Shown one piece after another: positions 50,168 to 60,681 of a DNA stretch of 64,000 nucleotides. The notes below the pieces were generated by a model. That model was given only the letters and a program-made list of their open reading frames with translations. It had not been told where the DNA came from and did not search any database. The stretch is from contig NZ_JACVUI010000001.1 of NCBI RefSeq assembly GCF_016624945.1, positions 124,001 through 188,000 of the forward strand. Reading direction: 5' to 3'. The stretch's first letter is position 1. The number at the start of each line of letters is the position of its first letter. The translations under genes were made by a program, and so were the position numbers. Source of the stretch: Acinetobacter sp. S54 (GTDB taxonomy: Bacteria; Pseudomonadota; Gammaproteobacteria; Pseudomonadales; Moraxellaceae).

Positions 50168-50365
50168 TTGTTATCACCTTATTGAATTATTTCAAAATAT
50201 TATGCGATATTAGGCTGTAACAAGTTGCAGTATTTTGAGCATTTTCTGTGAAATACTTTTTACATAGACACTCTTTACTTTATGCCATAAGCCAAGCGAA
50301 GATGAGCTGAAAATGAAGAACTTGAAGCAATTTTTTTGTTAAAAAACAACAATACTGGACATAAA

Positions 50366-51064
50366 ATGCAGACATTGAAAGAATTCTGGCAAGGCTTTCG
50401 CTTATTGCCTTCAGCATGGTTGTTACTCGTGCAGTTGTTTATTTTAATTCTTTCATCCTTAACCAATAATAGTCATTTATCTTATCGTGCCATTAGCTGG
50501 GTGCTTGGAGCATTAGCGTTACTGATTATCGCAAAAGTCATTCGACAGTCACCTGCTTTTACCGCATTGGGGTTGTTATTTGTGAGTGGCGCTTTCGTAT
50601 TCTCTTTTCTGCTTTTATTAGGCTATCGTGAGCCATTTATACAAATTATGGCGCATGGTTTTGAAAGTCTGGCTTACTTCTATGCAGCGTATGGTCTTTT
50701 GCGTTATATGTTTGCTGATCGTTATCTGACCAAAGATGAGCTGTTTGCTGCAGGAGCTGTATTTACTTTGCTCGCCTGGGGGTTCGCATTTCTCTATAAT
50801 ATTTGTCAGTTGATTATGCCAACCAGTTTTATTAAGGCTGATTATACGGGTTTAAAAAGCTGGCTAGATTTATTGTTTTTAAGTTTTAGTCTGCAATCTG
50901 CAACGGGCCTTTCAGATATTGTTCCTTCTGGTGCAGCAGCGCGAGTGATTGCCATTATTCAGATGTTTGGTGGCGTCATGTATTTGGCCGTTATTGTTTC
51001 GCGTCTGATTGCGCTTCAGTATATTCGACATATGCCAAAACAATCCGAGCATAAAGATCAATAA
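50366..51064 (+). CDS. Two-pore-helix ion-channel-like membrane protein
   Basis: A 232-residue membrane protein with about seven hydrophobic segments. The C-terminal pair with the re-entrant loop SATGLSDIVPSG (about 186-197) and the following IQMFGGVMYLAVIVSRLIAL has the shape of a potassium-channel pore module, but the filter reads TGLSD instead of TVGYGD, so potassium selectivity is unlikely. I chose the ATG at 50366 (MQTLKEFWQGF) over the TTG at 50336. Function is unknown. Confidence 0.6.
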   Translation: MQTLKEFWQGFRLLPSAWLLLVQLFILILSSLTNNSHLSYRAISWVLGALALLIIAKVIRQSPAFTALGLLFVSGAFVFSFLLLLGYREPFIQIMAHGFESLAYFYAAYGLLRYMFADRYLTKDELFAAGAVFTLLAWGFAFLYNICQLIMPTSFIKADYTGLKSWLDLLFLSFSLQSATGLSDIVPSGAAARVIAIIQMFGGVMYLAVIVSRLIALQYIRHMPKQSEHKDQ

Positions 51065-51238
51065 AATTCTGTTACAGCTCTACAACGTTCTTTATGGAAA
51101 CTCTCCATAAAATATAAAAGTTAAGAGTCAAGTTGCTGTTCTTTAAAGATAAGCATGCTCTTATACATGTTTCACTTTTTGTGTTGTCTTGTGTGATTGT
51201 GATGATCACGTCTTTATTAAAAATAATCTGGGGGATGT

Positions 51239-53212
51239 ATGCCTTCCAAAACGTCATCTTGGATGAGTAATATCAATCCAAATGTGTTTTTTAGTACACT
51301 TGCAATCATTGCGATTTTTCTCGCAATTGTTATTGTTACGCCTAATTCATTTGAGTTATTGACTCAACAGCTTAAAGACTGGATTACCGAATCGTTTAGC
51401 TGGTTTTATGTATTATCCGTTGCTCTTTTTTTGATTTTATTGATTGTGATTGCCTGTTCATCTAGCGGTAAAATTAAATTAGGCCCTGATCATAGTCAGC
51501 CTGAATATAGTAATAGCTCTTGGTTCGCCATGCTATTTACAGCAGGAATGGGGATAGGTTTAATGTTTTTTGGGGTTGCAGAACCGATCATGCATTATGT
51601 CACGCCCCCGACAGGAGAGCCGGAAACGATTCTTGCCGCGCAGCAAGCAATGCGTGTTACCTTTTTCCATTGGGGCCTACATGCGTGGGGAATCTACGCT
51701 ATCGTGGCTTTATCACTGGCTTACTTTGCCTATCGGCATAATCTACCTTTAAAAATTCGCTCCTCACTTTATCCGTTGATTGGCAAGAAAATTTATGGGC
51801 CAGCAGGGGATGCAGTAGATACTTTTGCAACAATTGGAACCATTTTTGGAGTTGCCACAACGCTTGGTTTCGGCGTCACTCAAATCGGTTCAGGGTTAAA
51901 CTATTTATTTGGTTTAGAGACAACCGCAATCTCACAGGTGATCCTGATTATTGTGGTCAGTGCGATGGCTGGACTGTCTGTTGGATTGGGACTGGATAAA
52001 GGGATTAAACGTCTCGCCGAACTTAATCTGGTTCTGGCTTTGATTTTATTAATGTTTGTGTTTTTTGCCAGCTCAACGATTTACCTCCTTCAAACCACCA
52101 TTCAAAATGCAGGGCAATATGTTTCTAACCTGTTTGATATGACCTTTAATCTTTATGCCTATCAACCTACAGGCTGGATTGGTGGCTGGACGATTATGTA
52201 TTGGGCATGGTGGATTTCTTGGTCTCCATTTGTCGGTATGTTTATTGCTCGGGTTTCTAAAGGGCGAACCATTCGTGAATTTATCATCGGTGTTTTATTT
52301 ATTCCGACTGGGTTTACTCTAATCTGGATGGGGTTCATGGGCAATGCCGGATTGTATAGTGTAATTCATCAAGGAAATACAGGATTACTTGGAGCTATTC
52401 AGGGTGATTCATCCGTTGCATTATTCGCGTTTCTGGGAACCTTACCTTTGTCTGGGGTAATGAGTTTACTGGCAACCATTTTGGTCATGCTATTTTTTGT
52501 CACTTCTGCGGATTCAGGGGCGTTAGTTGTGGATTATCTAACGGCTAAATCTGAAAACTCATCGGTATGGCAACGTTTGTTCTGGATTGTGGTTATGGCT
52601 GCACTTGCAATTATTTTATTGCTGGCAGGTGGCCTAACCGCATTACAGTCTGCAACGATTATGAGTGCATTGCCATTTACCGTGATTATGCTTTTAATTT
52701 GTTGGGGCTTGGTTAAGGCATTGAGGATTGATAGTACCAAAATGCAGGCCATTCAAGAGGCAAGAACTACGCCACGTGCCATTCAGAATCCAAGAAGTTG
52801 GCAGCAACGCCTCGGTTTAATTATGCATTATCCGCATAATAAGCAGGAAGTAGATGACTATATTCAGAACACTGTTAAGAAAGCATTTGAAAGTATTCAA
52901 AAAGAATTTAAACGTCGACATTTAACTGCAAAAATTGAAGATACTGAAAATGGTCTGGTACTTAAAGTCGATCATCATGATGAAATTAATTTTATTTATA
53001 ATGTGGTTTCACGTGAAACAGTTCCTCCAAGTTTTATGGTGGATAATCTTGATGCACAAGAGATTGATGAGTATTTTCAGGCTGAAGTTTTCTTACGTGA
53101 AGGTGGGCAAAACTATGATGTTATGGACTGGACACAGGAAGATCTAATCCAGGATATTATTGACCAGTATGAACGTCACCTTTATTTCTTAAATGTGATG
53201 AGAACCAACTAA
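51239..53212 (+). CDS. betT: BCCT choline/betaine transporter BetT
   Basis: A 657-residue betaine/choline/carnitine transporter with 12 membrane segments. The aromatic substrate-site segment YWAWWISWSPFVGMFIARVS near 322 is the BCCT signature. After the last segment (about residue 495) a soluble C-terminal domain of about 150 residues is present, of the kind linked to osmotic control in BetT. Choline is the likely substrate, taken up for betaine synthesis. No betIBA genes are in the window. Which BetT paralogue this is cannot be settled. Confidence 0.88.
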   Translation: MPSKTSSWMSNINPNVFFSTLAIIAIFLAIVIVTPNSFELLTQQLKDWITESFSWFYVLSVALFLILLIVIACSSSGKIKLGPDHSQPEYSNSSWFAMLFTAGMGIGLMFFGVAEPIMHYVTPPTGEPETILAAQQAMRVTFFHWGLHAWGIYAIVALSLAYFAYRHNLPLKIRSSLYPLIGKKIYGPAGDAVDTFATIGTIFGVATTLGFGVTQIGSGLNYLFGLETTAISQVILIIVVSAMAGLSVGLGLDKGIKRLAELNLVLALILLMFVFFASSTIYLLQTTIQNAGQYVSNLFDMTFNLYAYQPTGWIGGWTIMYWAWWISWSPFVGMFIARVSKGRTIREFIIGVLFIPTGFTLIWMGFMGNAGLYSVIHQGNTGLLGAIQGDSSVALFAFLGTLPLSGVMSLLATILVMLFFVTSADSGALVVDYLTAKSENSSVWQRLFWIVVMAALAIILLLAGGLTALQSATIMSALPFTVIMLLICWGLVKALRIDSTKMQAIQEARTTPRAIQNPRSWQQRLGLIMHYPHNKQEVDDYIQNTVKKAFESIQKEFKRRHLTAKIEDTENGLVLKVDHHDEINFIYNVVSRETVPPSFMVDNLDAQEIDEYFQAEVFLREGGQNYDVMDWTQEDLIQDIIDQYERHLYFLNVMRTN

Positions 53213-53216
53213 AATG

Positions 53217-53249
53217 AAAAGAGGACTCATATAGAGTCCTCTTTTTTTA
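53217..53249 (+). terminator. Terminator between betT and the Omp33-36 gene
   Basis: AAAAGAGGACTC (53217-53228) pairs with GAGTCCTCTTTT (53234-53245), and T runs and A runs make it able to end both convergent transcripts. Confidence 0.9.
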
Positions 53250-53265
53250 TTAAAATTCAGTTTAC

Positions 53266-54168
53266 TTAGAAACGAACTTTTGCATTTAAACCGATAGTTT
53301 GAGTGTCAAGGTCAGAACCTTTCACATCAGCTTTCAGATAAGATGCACCTACAGCAACTGCTGGAGTAATGAAGTAATTTACATGACCACCCCAAGCTTG
53401 TTTAAAGCGACCAAGGTCATCACCTTTGATGTTTGCTTCGCCATCGTTACCGATAAATGTAGCACCCACACTGAGTTTTGGTGTCAAGTAAAGATCAGAT
53501 TTTAAACCGTATTGGTTTTCTTGACCAAATGCACCTGCAACTTCAAAACCAACAGCCATATTGGTGCCATCAATAGGGCCAACATATTTAGCACGTGCAG
53601 TAATTGCGTCTTGGTCATCCTGAATAGCCGCAGTTTGATTTACTGCAGAATAGATCCCATTATTCATGATACCAAAAGTGTCTAAAGAGAACTGGTCAGC
53701 AACACTGGTGTAACCCACTGCCATTAAAAAGTTAGGTAGCAACATTGCACCCACTTCTAATGCATAACGGTCACCGTGGTCATCACGAGAAATAGCATTT
53801 TTACCATCAGCATCTGTGTGGTTATATGATGCGCTTGCATAGACAGGAACATAAGGTGTTGGAAGATAAGCTTCACCTTTTGCACCATAGGTACCAATAT
53901 TGTAATTAATACCGTCTTTCTCATCGTATTGCTGATAGCTATAACCAAGAGAAACGCTAGACGCTTGATTTAAAAATGCTGCTTCTGCTAAAGGGCCTTT
54001 AGATGCATCAACATCCTTAAAATAGAATGTACCGTTAAGGTCACCTGTAAAGTTTTTATCATTTGCCGTTGTATCTACGAATTCAGATTGTCCCTGAACT
54101 TCAACTTGATACGCTTGTGCACCGGTCATGGCTAAAAGTAAAGCAGTGGCTAAACCGAGTTTTTTCAT
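53266..54168 (-). CDS. Omp33-36 porin
   Basis: Outer-membrane porin of the Acinetobacter Omp33-36 type, whose loss has been linked to carbapenem resistance in A. baumannii. The 300-residue protein starts MKKLGLATALLLAMTGAQA (signal peptide), then YQVEVQGQSEFVDTTANDKN, nearly the same as remembered baumannii Omp33-36, and ends with aromatic F. I chose the ATG at 54168. The open frame continues to 54222 without signal-peptide sense. The small porin at 24098 is a paralogue. Confidence 0.9.
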   Translation of the reverse strand: MKKLGLATALLLAMTGAQAYQVEVQGQSEFVDTTANDKNFTGDLNGTFYFKDVDASKGPLAEAAFLNQASSVSLGYSYQQYDEKDGINYNIGTYGAKGEAYLPTPYVPVYASASYNHTDADGKNAISRDDHGDRYALEVGAMLLPNFLMAVGYTSVADQFSLDTFGIMNNGIYSAVNQTAAIQDDQDAITARAKYVGPIDGTNMAVGFEVAGAFGQENQYGLKSDLYLTPKLSVGATFIGNDGEANIKGDDLGRFKQAWGGHVNYFITPAVAVGASYLKADVKGSDLDTQTIGLNAKVRF

Positions 54169-54753
54169 AATAGATTCCAGCATTAACAAGAAAATTAAGC
54201 TGCCGTCATTGTATTGTAACAAATTATGAAGTCAATGATAGAAAGGACGGTCACTGATTGCCGCTCAAGAGCATTTAAGTGCTTGATTAAAAAGTGGTCA
54301 TTTAGAATAAAAGTTGTCAACCTACAAAAAGTACATTCTTTACAATTAGCTATCCTATAAAAAACTGAACTAGAATTTGGATTAAGAATAAAAAATAGAC
54401 AGTTTTTTAATTGTAAAAACTGATCAATTTATTTGAAATTATTGTTAAAAACTTTCATTAATTTGTATTTCTAAACCAAATTTTTGTGACTTTAAATAAA
54501 TTTAAACAATAAAAAGTTAATTGTGTCACATATTGGAAATAATAAAATGCAGCATAAGGGGGTTAAACGTATAAAACAGTTAAAAAATTAACATTCAAAT
54601 TAAATAAGTGTGATGGCCTCTGTAAAGAATGGTAAAAATCATGGAAAAAACATACTATTTTGCGTAAATGCGCTTTACATCTAGCAAATTTATTTAGATA
54701 ATATCATTATTGAATCTTGACTATTTTGCTTGGATTTGGTCTATAGATTCTCC

Positions 54754-54820
54754 ACTGAAATTGTTTTTAAAGTTTTAACTTTTATATGCCCAGCTTTCCC
54801 CAAGGCTGGGCTTTTTTTAT
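54754..54820 (+). ncRNA. Candidate small RNA, plus strand
   Basis: A -35 box TTGACT (54717-54722) with TATAGA (54742-54747) at a long 19-base spacing, or TCTATA at 17, could start an RNA near 54754. It would end at a strong hairpin: GCCCAGCTTT (54788-54797) with AAGGCTGGGC (54802-54811), CCCC loop, then seven T. The RNA would be about 65 nt. No ORF with a ribosome site is present. The -10 is only fair. Confidence 0.4.
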
Positions 54821-54872
54821 GAGATAAATCAATTTTTAGGAGTTATAAATAGCTCGCCATTAAAATTTAAGA

Positions 54873-54984
54873 TAAAAAAAACCCAACCGATAAGAGAGTG
54901 GTTGGGCCGAAAAGGATATTAGTAGGGAAGCACATCCGAAGGATATTGCTTAATCTATAAAAGAAGAATAACTCCTGAATATGT
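54873..54984 (-). ncRNA. Candidate small RNA, minus strand
   Basis: On the minus strand, TTTACA (55017-55012), 17 bases, CATAAT (54994-54989) form a promoter with five of six matches in each box. About 110 nt downstream, GGTTGGG-type arms (CCCAACC at 54882-54888 and GGTTGGG at 54900-54906 on the plus strand) form a stem followed by eight U. An internal ATCC-TTC-GGAT hairpin is visible. The RNA contains AGGAG but no start codon at the right distance. Confidence 0.5.
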
Positions 54985-55303
54985 GTTAATTATGAATTTA
55001 GACTTTTAATCTGTAAAATTGATTATTTTAATTTTTTTAATTGATTTGTTAGATAGTGTCTGGGTTTTTCGTGTTTGAATTGGATTGCTGCACGCTTAGA
55101 AGACATTTAAACACAAGTAATTTAAAATATACGGTTTACTTACTGGAATTATTATTTGAAAAATCAATAAATTAAAGCGATGTGTTCATCATTAACCTTG
55201 TATTAGGTATTAGGCAGTTTTTAAGCTAATATAATCAATTAGATCGAAAATAATACAGTTGATATATGGATCCGGACACAGGCGTGGGGAGTCGTACCTA
55301 AAT

Positions 55304-57013
55304 ATGCAAAAGTTAGGTTTGAGGTCTATTCGTCAGCGCTTATTTCTTTTTATGACGATGATTATCTTGTCATTACTGTGTATTTGTTTTCCTTTGATTA
55401 TTAATAGCTATCAAGCATTTCAGTCTGCTCAACAAGATTTAATTGGGATTCAATCTTTAAAATTATTGGCCCATACCGCCAATGAAATCTCAAGAGAGAG
55501 GGCTTTTGCGAATAAATTGATGTCGAGTTCCTATGCCAAGCAAGACTTTTATCGAAAAGCATTAGAGCAATATCGACAAGGTGTAGACCAAAATATTCGT
55601 GAAAATGTGGCTTTGCTGGAAGTCATTGGTCAAAATCAGGTTGCGGTTCAGTTGCAGCAAGACATGATACATGATTTAAAAATAGCACGTGATTTGGTCG
55701 ATGATTATGCAGCACTTCCAGATATTTCACGTACATCAGTGCAATATGATCATGCTGTTCTGGCCATGTTTGCTGCTTGGGACAGTTACCGTGAAATTTT
55801 ACGGGCATTTGTGATTCAAAGAAACAGTGTAGATAATCAGCTTTCTGACTATATCACCATGATTTTATTGCTGTCAGATTTGCGCGATCAAGCGGGCAGA
55901 GTGGCTTCTAATATTATTGCGCCTGTCAGTTTTAGTGAGCAAATTCCGGATATGAATCGAGCGCGTTCACTTCAGACGCAGTATCAGGCATTGTATCTTT
56001 GGAATTTGATCGATACTTTACAACCGCAATATGCCAAAACTCCAGAATATGAAAAACTCCATGATCAACTGAAGCATGAGTTTTTAGAGCAAGGCGTGGC
56101 TTTAGTCTCCGAGCTTTTAGATGAAAGTCGTCGTCATGAAGCTTATTCAATGACTGGTACCCAATTAACAGAGCGTATCGTCAATAAATTTACGCCCGTG
56201 GTCAATTTACAAAAATATCTTTTGGACGTCAGTGTAGATGTTGCCGAAAACCGTAAGGAAAAAGCTGAGCGCCAGTTTATTCTGACTTTATTATTGTCAC
56301 TTGTATCTGTTGTCGTCGCATTATTTACCATGAGTTTTGCGCAAAGACGTATTATTCATCCATTGATTCAAGCCCAAGAACAAATTCTTGAACTTTCAGA
56401 TGGAGTTGTCGAGAGTTCGAGTGATCATCAGGGAAAAAAAGACGAATTTGCTTTGTTATTTAGTGCAATTAAAAAATTAAAGCGTATGTTACAGCAGCGT
56501 GATGCATTGGAGTTTCAGCTGCGCAATATTGCCAATACGGATGCTCTAACTGGCGTGTCTAATCGTTTGGCGCTGGATGATTATTTAACGATTTTAGCCC
56601 AGCATCCGCAGACTTTATCGCAACTTTGCCTGATGATTATTGATATTGATAATTTTAAGCGGGTTAATGACGAACATGGCCATATGGTTGGGGATCAGGT
56701 GATTCAACTGGTGGCAGAAGAATTAAAAATTTCTGTACGGAGTTCAGATCTGATTGTTCGTTATGGGGGGGATGAGTTTTTGGTTTTAATGGAAGATGTT
56801 GAATTAGAACAGGCTTTGACATTGGCCGAAAATATTAGATTTAAATTAAATCAAAAGAAAATTTCTGTTTCTGACTTTGAAGTGCCGATACAGATATCGC
56901 TCAGCATTGGGGTTACTGTGGGAGCTGATAATTGGTTGGCTTTATTCCAAAAAGCCGATCAGGCTTTGCTCAGAGCAAAGGCCAAAGGAAAAAATGTGGT
57001 AGAGGGTACATAA
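55304..57013 (+). CDS. Membrane-bound diguanylate cyclase (GGDEF)
   Basis: A 569-residue signalling protein that should make cyclic di-GMP. The N-terminal membrane segment is at about 14-36 and a helical periplasmic sensor at about 37-330. The second segment is near 340-360 (FILTLLLSLVSVVVALF), then a HAMP-like linker and a GGDEF domain at about 410-565. The active site reads RYGGDEF. The product-inhibition site RSSD sits five residues before it, so feedback control is expected. I chose the ATG at 55304; the open frame extends upstream without support. No EAL domain is present. The sensed signal is unknown. Confidence 0.85.
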   Translation: MQKLGLRSIRQRLFLFMTMIILSLLCICFPLIINSYQAFQSAQQDLIGIQSLKLLAHTANEISRERAFANKLMSSSYAKQDFYRKALEQYRQGVDQNIRENVALLEVIGQNQVAVQLQQDMIHDLKIARDLVDDYAALPDISRTSVQYDHAVLAMFAAWDSYREILRAFVIQRNSVDNQLSDYITMILLLSDLRDQAGRVASNIIAPVSFSEQIPDMNRARSLQTQYQALYLWNLIDTLQPQYAKTPEYEKLHDQLKHEFLEQGVALVSELLDESRRHEAYSMTGTQLTERIVNKFTPVVNLQKYLLDVSVDVAENRKEKAERQFILTLLLSLVSVVVALFTMSFAQRRIIHPLIQAQEQILELSDGVVESSSDHQGKKDEFALLFSAIKKLKRMLQQRDALEFQLRNIANTDALTGVSNRLALDDYLTILAQHPQTLSQLCLMIIDIDNFKRVNDEHGHMVGDQVIQLVAEELKISVRSSDLIVRYGGDEFLVLMEDVELEQALTLAENIRFKLNQKKISVSDFEVPIQISLSIGVTVGADNWLALFQKADQALLRAKAKGKNVVEGT

Positions 57014-57070
57014 GAATATGGGAAATGCTAAAACATTTTTACTAGAAATGTTTTAGAGTAAGTCCATGAT

Positions 57071-57451
57071 TTAATGTTGAGGCTGTTGTGAAAGAAATTT
57101 GTTAAATATCCAGTAACCGAGTATGCCCATCGAAAGACATAAAAAATAAGGCAAAAGGCTATACAGTATAATGGTCTTTAAGGGCATCTTGAATAAAGTT
57201 GCACTCGTAGCGATTAATAGACAAAAAAGAAGTGATACAACGCTTGCATGAATATATTTTACTTCAGGCGCTTTAAGCGTAAAAATGTATCCTAAAATTG
57301 TTAAACCTAAATATGATAATAGTTCGATAGCAGTATTAAGCTGATCTTGTTCAAAGAGTTGAGTCAGTTTTAATATTAAAAAAATAATAAATAGAAGAAG
57401 AAACCAGATAAAGCTATATTTTAAACACGATCTTAAATAATCCAATAACAT
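57071..57451 (-). CDS. Small four-helix membrane protein
   Basis: An unrecognised 126-residue integral membrane protein with four segments at about 12-31, 42-62, 68-90 and 95-118. AGGGA lies eight bases before the ATG, which supports translation. The loops are short and no motif stands out. It is convergent with the diguanylate cyclase and upstream of nothing in its own direction, so there is no functional context. Confidence 0.6.
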   Translation of the reverse strand: MLLDYLRSCLKYSFIWFLLLFIIFLILKLTQLFEQDQLNTAIELLSYLGLTILGYIFTLKAPEVKYIHASVVSLLFCLLIATSATLFKMPLKTIILYSLLPYFLCLSMGILGYWIFNKFLSQQPQH

Positions 57452-57654
57452 GAAAGAATCCCTTTAAAAAATAATATGAAAAGTAATTCTTAATTAAAAT
57501 TATTGATAATAGAAATCATATGCTTTCAAATTTAATTAAACAAGATATTTAGAGAAAGCTAATTTTAAAATGAAGACAACTTTATATTCGTAACACGAAT
57601 TGAGCCAATTCTATAGCTCAATCCTTGAATACTAAATATTTTGATCGATTAAGT

Positions 57655-60486
57655 TTATTTCAACATTGGCTTTAAAAAACGCCCTGTATGTGAAATTTCA
57701 ACTTCAGCGACTTGTTCTGGTGTACCCTCAGCAATAATCTGACCACCACCAGAACCTCCTTCAGGACCCAGATCGATAATCCAGTCGGCAGTTTTAATCA
57801 CATCCAGATTATGCTCAATCACTACAATGGTATTACCCTTGTTGCGTAGCTCATGCAAGATGTCCAGAAGCTTGGCAATATCATGGAAATGTAACCCTGT
57901 GGTGGGTTCATCCAACACATATAAGGTTTTACCTGTATCGCGTTTAGCCAGTTCGCGTGCCAGCTTGACACGCTGTGCTTCACCGCCTGAAAGCGTGGTA
58001 GCAGCTTGACCTAAACGAATATAACCTAATCCAACTTGGGTCAATGTTTCCAAACGACGATGAATCACAGGAATTGCATTAAAAAATTCTGCACCATCTT
58101 CCACCGTCATTTCGAGTACATCAGAAATATTTTTGCCTTTATATGTGACTTCTAGCGTCTCGCGATTATAGCGTTTCCCATGACAGACATCGCAGGGTAC
58201 ATACATATCTGGTAAAAAGTGCATGGCAACTTTAATCATGCCATCACCTTCACAAACTTCACAGCGTCCGCCTTTGACATTAAAGGAAAAACGACCTGCT
58301 GCATAACCCCGTGCTTTGGCTTCAGGGGTTTGTGCAAATAACTCACGAATTGGAGTAAATAAGCCTGTATACGTTGCAGGGTTTGATCGAGGTGTACGCC
58401 CAATCGGACTCTGGTCGATATCGACCACTTTATCTAAATGTTGTAAGCCTTCGATAGAATCAAACTTTTCTGCGGTGAGCGTGGTTGCACCATTGAGCTG
58501 AGTTGCGGCTAATGGCAACAAGGTACGGTTGATTAATGTCGATTTGCCTGAACCAGAAACTCCTGTTACACACGTCATAATTCCAAGGGGAATGGTAAGA
58601 TCAACGTTTTTCAGGTTGTGGCCTGCTGCACCTGAAAGTTTAATTTTTTGATCAGGCGTAGGTGAATGTAGACGTTGCTCAGGTATTTTAATTTTTAAAG
58701 CACCTGATAAATATTGCCCGGTTAAAGAGTCCTTATGCTTCTTCAGCTCATCCGCAGTTCCTTCGGCGATAATCTCTCCACCATGCACACCAGCACCAGG
58801 GCCAATATCAATAATATGATCAGCAGCGCGAATCGCATCTTCATCGTGCTCAACGACCAAAACGGTATTGCCCAGATCGCGTAAACGAATCAGAGTTTGT
58901 AATAACCGATCATTATCACGTTGATGCAAGCCAATGGATGGTTCATCTAAAACATACATAACGCCCATCAAACCTGCACCAATTTGTGAGGCCAGTCGAA
59001 TCCGCTGCGCTTCACCGCCCGATAAAGTTTCGGCTGAGCGTGCCAAACTCAAATAATTAAGTCCGACACTGACCAGAAAGTGGAGACGCTCTCGAATTTC
59101 TTTAAAGATTTTGTCGGCAATTTCACCTTTTGCACCTGCCAGATTCAAATCCTGATAATAACTTTCTGCATCGCCAATAGACATACTGGTAATGTCGGCA
59201 ATGGTTTTGTCCTTAACTTTGACATGACGAGAAATTTCATTTAGGCGTGAACCACCACAAGCATCACATGCAGCATTAGATAAATACTGAGCTAAATCAT
59301 CACGTACATAATTACTTTCGGTTTCACGATAACGACGTTCCAGATGAGTAATGACTCCTTCAAAGGGAATGACGCGATTATGACGACGCCCTCGTTCATC
59401 AATATAACTCAGGTCAATTTTTTCTTTACCCGTGCCATATAAAAATTTCTTTTGAACATCTTTATCCAATTTATTCCACGGTTCATCCAATGAGTAATCA
59501 AAATGCTCAGCCACTTTTTGTAACATTGAATAATAATAGGGACGTTGACGATCCCAACCACGAATCGCTCCCTGACTTAAAGATAAATCAGGACTTGGAA
59601 TAAGTTTCTCTGCACTAAAATGACTGCGCGTTCCCAATCCATCACATACAGGGCAAGCACCAAATGGATTATTAAATGAAAACATGCGTGGTTCAAGTTC
59701 AGCTACAGCACGATCACATTCAGGGCAGGAATGCTTGGCAGAAAAGACTCGATCAGGTTGCTCAGCGTTCATCCACGATAAAATCGCAAGGTCACTGCCT
59801 AAACGCAATGCTGTTTCAAAGGATTCAGCAATCCGGTTACCTAAATCATCACGTACTTTAAAGCGATCCACCACCACTTCAATGGTATGTTTTTTCTTTT
59901 TATCCAGTTCAGGCGGGCTATCAATATCAATAATTTCGCCATCGACACGTGCACGGACAAAACCCTGACCTTGCAATTGTTCAAAGAGTTGTGAATATTC
60001 ACCTTTACGCTCGCGGACTACAGGCGCGAGTAACATTAACGCAGTACCTTCTTCCAGTGCTTTTACTGCATCGACCATTTCAGATACGGTTTGTGCCACC
60101 ATCGGCAAATCATGCTCAGGACAATAAGGCGTACCTACACGTGCGTAAAGTAGGCGCAAATAGTCATAAATTTCGGTAATTGTTCCTACAGTAGAACGTG
60201 GATTGTGGCTGGTTGATTTTTGTTCAATTGCAATTGCTGGACTCAACCCTTCAATAGCATCGACATCAGGTTTTTCCATTTGCGATAAGAACTGACGCGC
60301 ATAGGCGGACAACGACTCCACATAGCGGCGCTGACCTTCAGCATATAAGGTATCAAAGGCTAGAGAGGATTTACCTGAGCCTGAGAGTCCCGTAATCACC
60401 ACAAACTTATCGCGTGGAATATCGAGAGACACGTTTTTTAAGTTATGGGTACGCGCACCTCGAATACGGATATGACTTTGGCTCAT
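57655..60486 (-). CDS. uvrA: Excinuclease ABC subunit A
   Basis: DNA-damage recognition ATPase of nucleotide excision repair. The 943-residue protein has two ABC modules: Walker [11 protein letters not shown] near residue 34 and [10 protein letters not shown] near 642, with signatures [15 protein letters not shown] near 490 and [13 protein letters not shown] near 832. It has CXXC zinc modules ([28 protein letters not shown]). The C-terminal module ends with [21 protein letters not shown]. No SOS-box-like sequence is obvious in the 195 bases upstream. Confidence 0.97.
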   Translation of the reverse strand: MSQSHIRIRGARTHNLKNVSLDIPRDKFVVITGLSGSGKSSLAFDTLYAEGQRRYVESLSAYARQFLSQMEKPDVDAIEGLSPAIAIEQKSTSHNPRSTVGTITEIYDYLRLLYARVGTPYCPEHDLPMVAQTVSEMVDAVKALEEGTALMLLAPVVRERKGEYSQLFEQLQGQGFVRARVDGEIIDIDSPPELDKKKKHTIEVVVDRFKVRDDLGNRIAESFETALRLGSDLAILSWMNAEQPDRVFSAKHSCPECDRAVAELEPRMFSFNNPFGACPVCDGLGTRSHFSAEKLIPSPDLSLSQGAIRGWDRQRPYYYSMLQKVAEHFDYSLDEPWNKLDKDVQKKFLYGTGKEKIDLSYIDERGRRHNRVIPFEGVITHLERRYRETESNYVRDDLAQYLSNAACDACGGSRLNEISRHVKVKDKTIADITSMSIGDAESYYQDLNLAGAKGEIADKIFKEIRERLHFLVSVGLNYLSLARSAETLSGGEAQRIRLASQIGAGLMGVMYVLDEPSIGLHQRDNDRLLQTLIRLRDLGNTVLVVEHDEDAIRAADHIIDIGPGAGVHGGEIIAEGTADELKKHKDSLTGQYLSGALKIKIPEQRLHSPTPDQKIKLSGAAGHNLKNVDLTIPLGIMTCVTGVSGSGKSTLINRTLLPLAATQLNGATTLTAEKFDSIEGLQHLDKVVDIDQSPIGRTPRSNPATYTGLFTPIRELFAQTPEAKARGYAAGRFSFNVKGGRCEVCEGDGMIKVAMHFLPDMYVPCDVCHGKRYNRETLEVTYKGKNISDVLEMTVEDGAEFFNAIPVIHRRLETLTQVGLGYIRLGQAATTLSGGEAQRVKLARELAKRDTGKTLYVLDEPTTGLHFHDIAKLLDILHELRNKGNTIVVIEHNLDVIKTADWIIDLGPEGGSGGGQIIAEGTPEQVAEVEISHTGRFLKPMLK

Positions 60487-60681
60487 AAAATGATCCTAAA
60501 CGAATTTTAAAAAGGTATATATGATAGCGCATGAAAAATGTTCAAGCATGAAATTTACCATTTTATGCGTCAATTTGTGTCGGTTGAAAACAAACACCAT
60601 AAAACTTTTATACAGTCGCTGATAAATTGGTTATATTTATAGTTCTAAAAATGAACTTGATCAAAAAATAGGATCATCAAC

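Larger units (their letters stand above)
54169..55303. other. 1.1 kb non-coding region with RNA candidates
   Basis: There is no convincing protein gene. The region is very AT-rich. It contains the Omp33-36 promoter area next to 54168, two convergent promoter-plus-terminator units described separately, and the promoter area of the diguanylate cyclase. Apart from these I see no structure. Confidence 0.6.
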
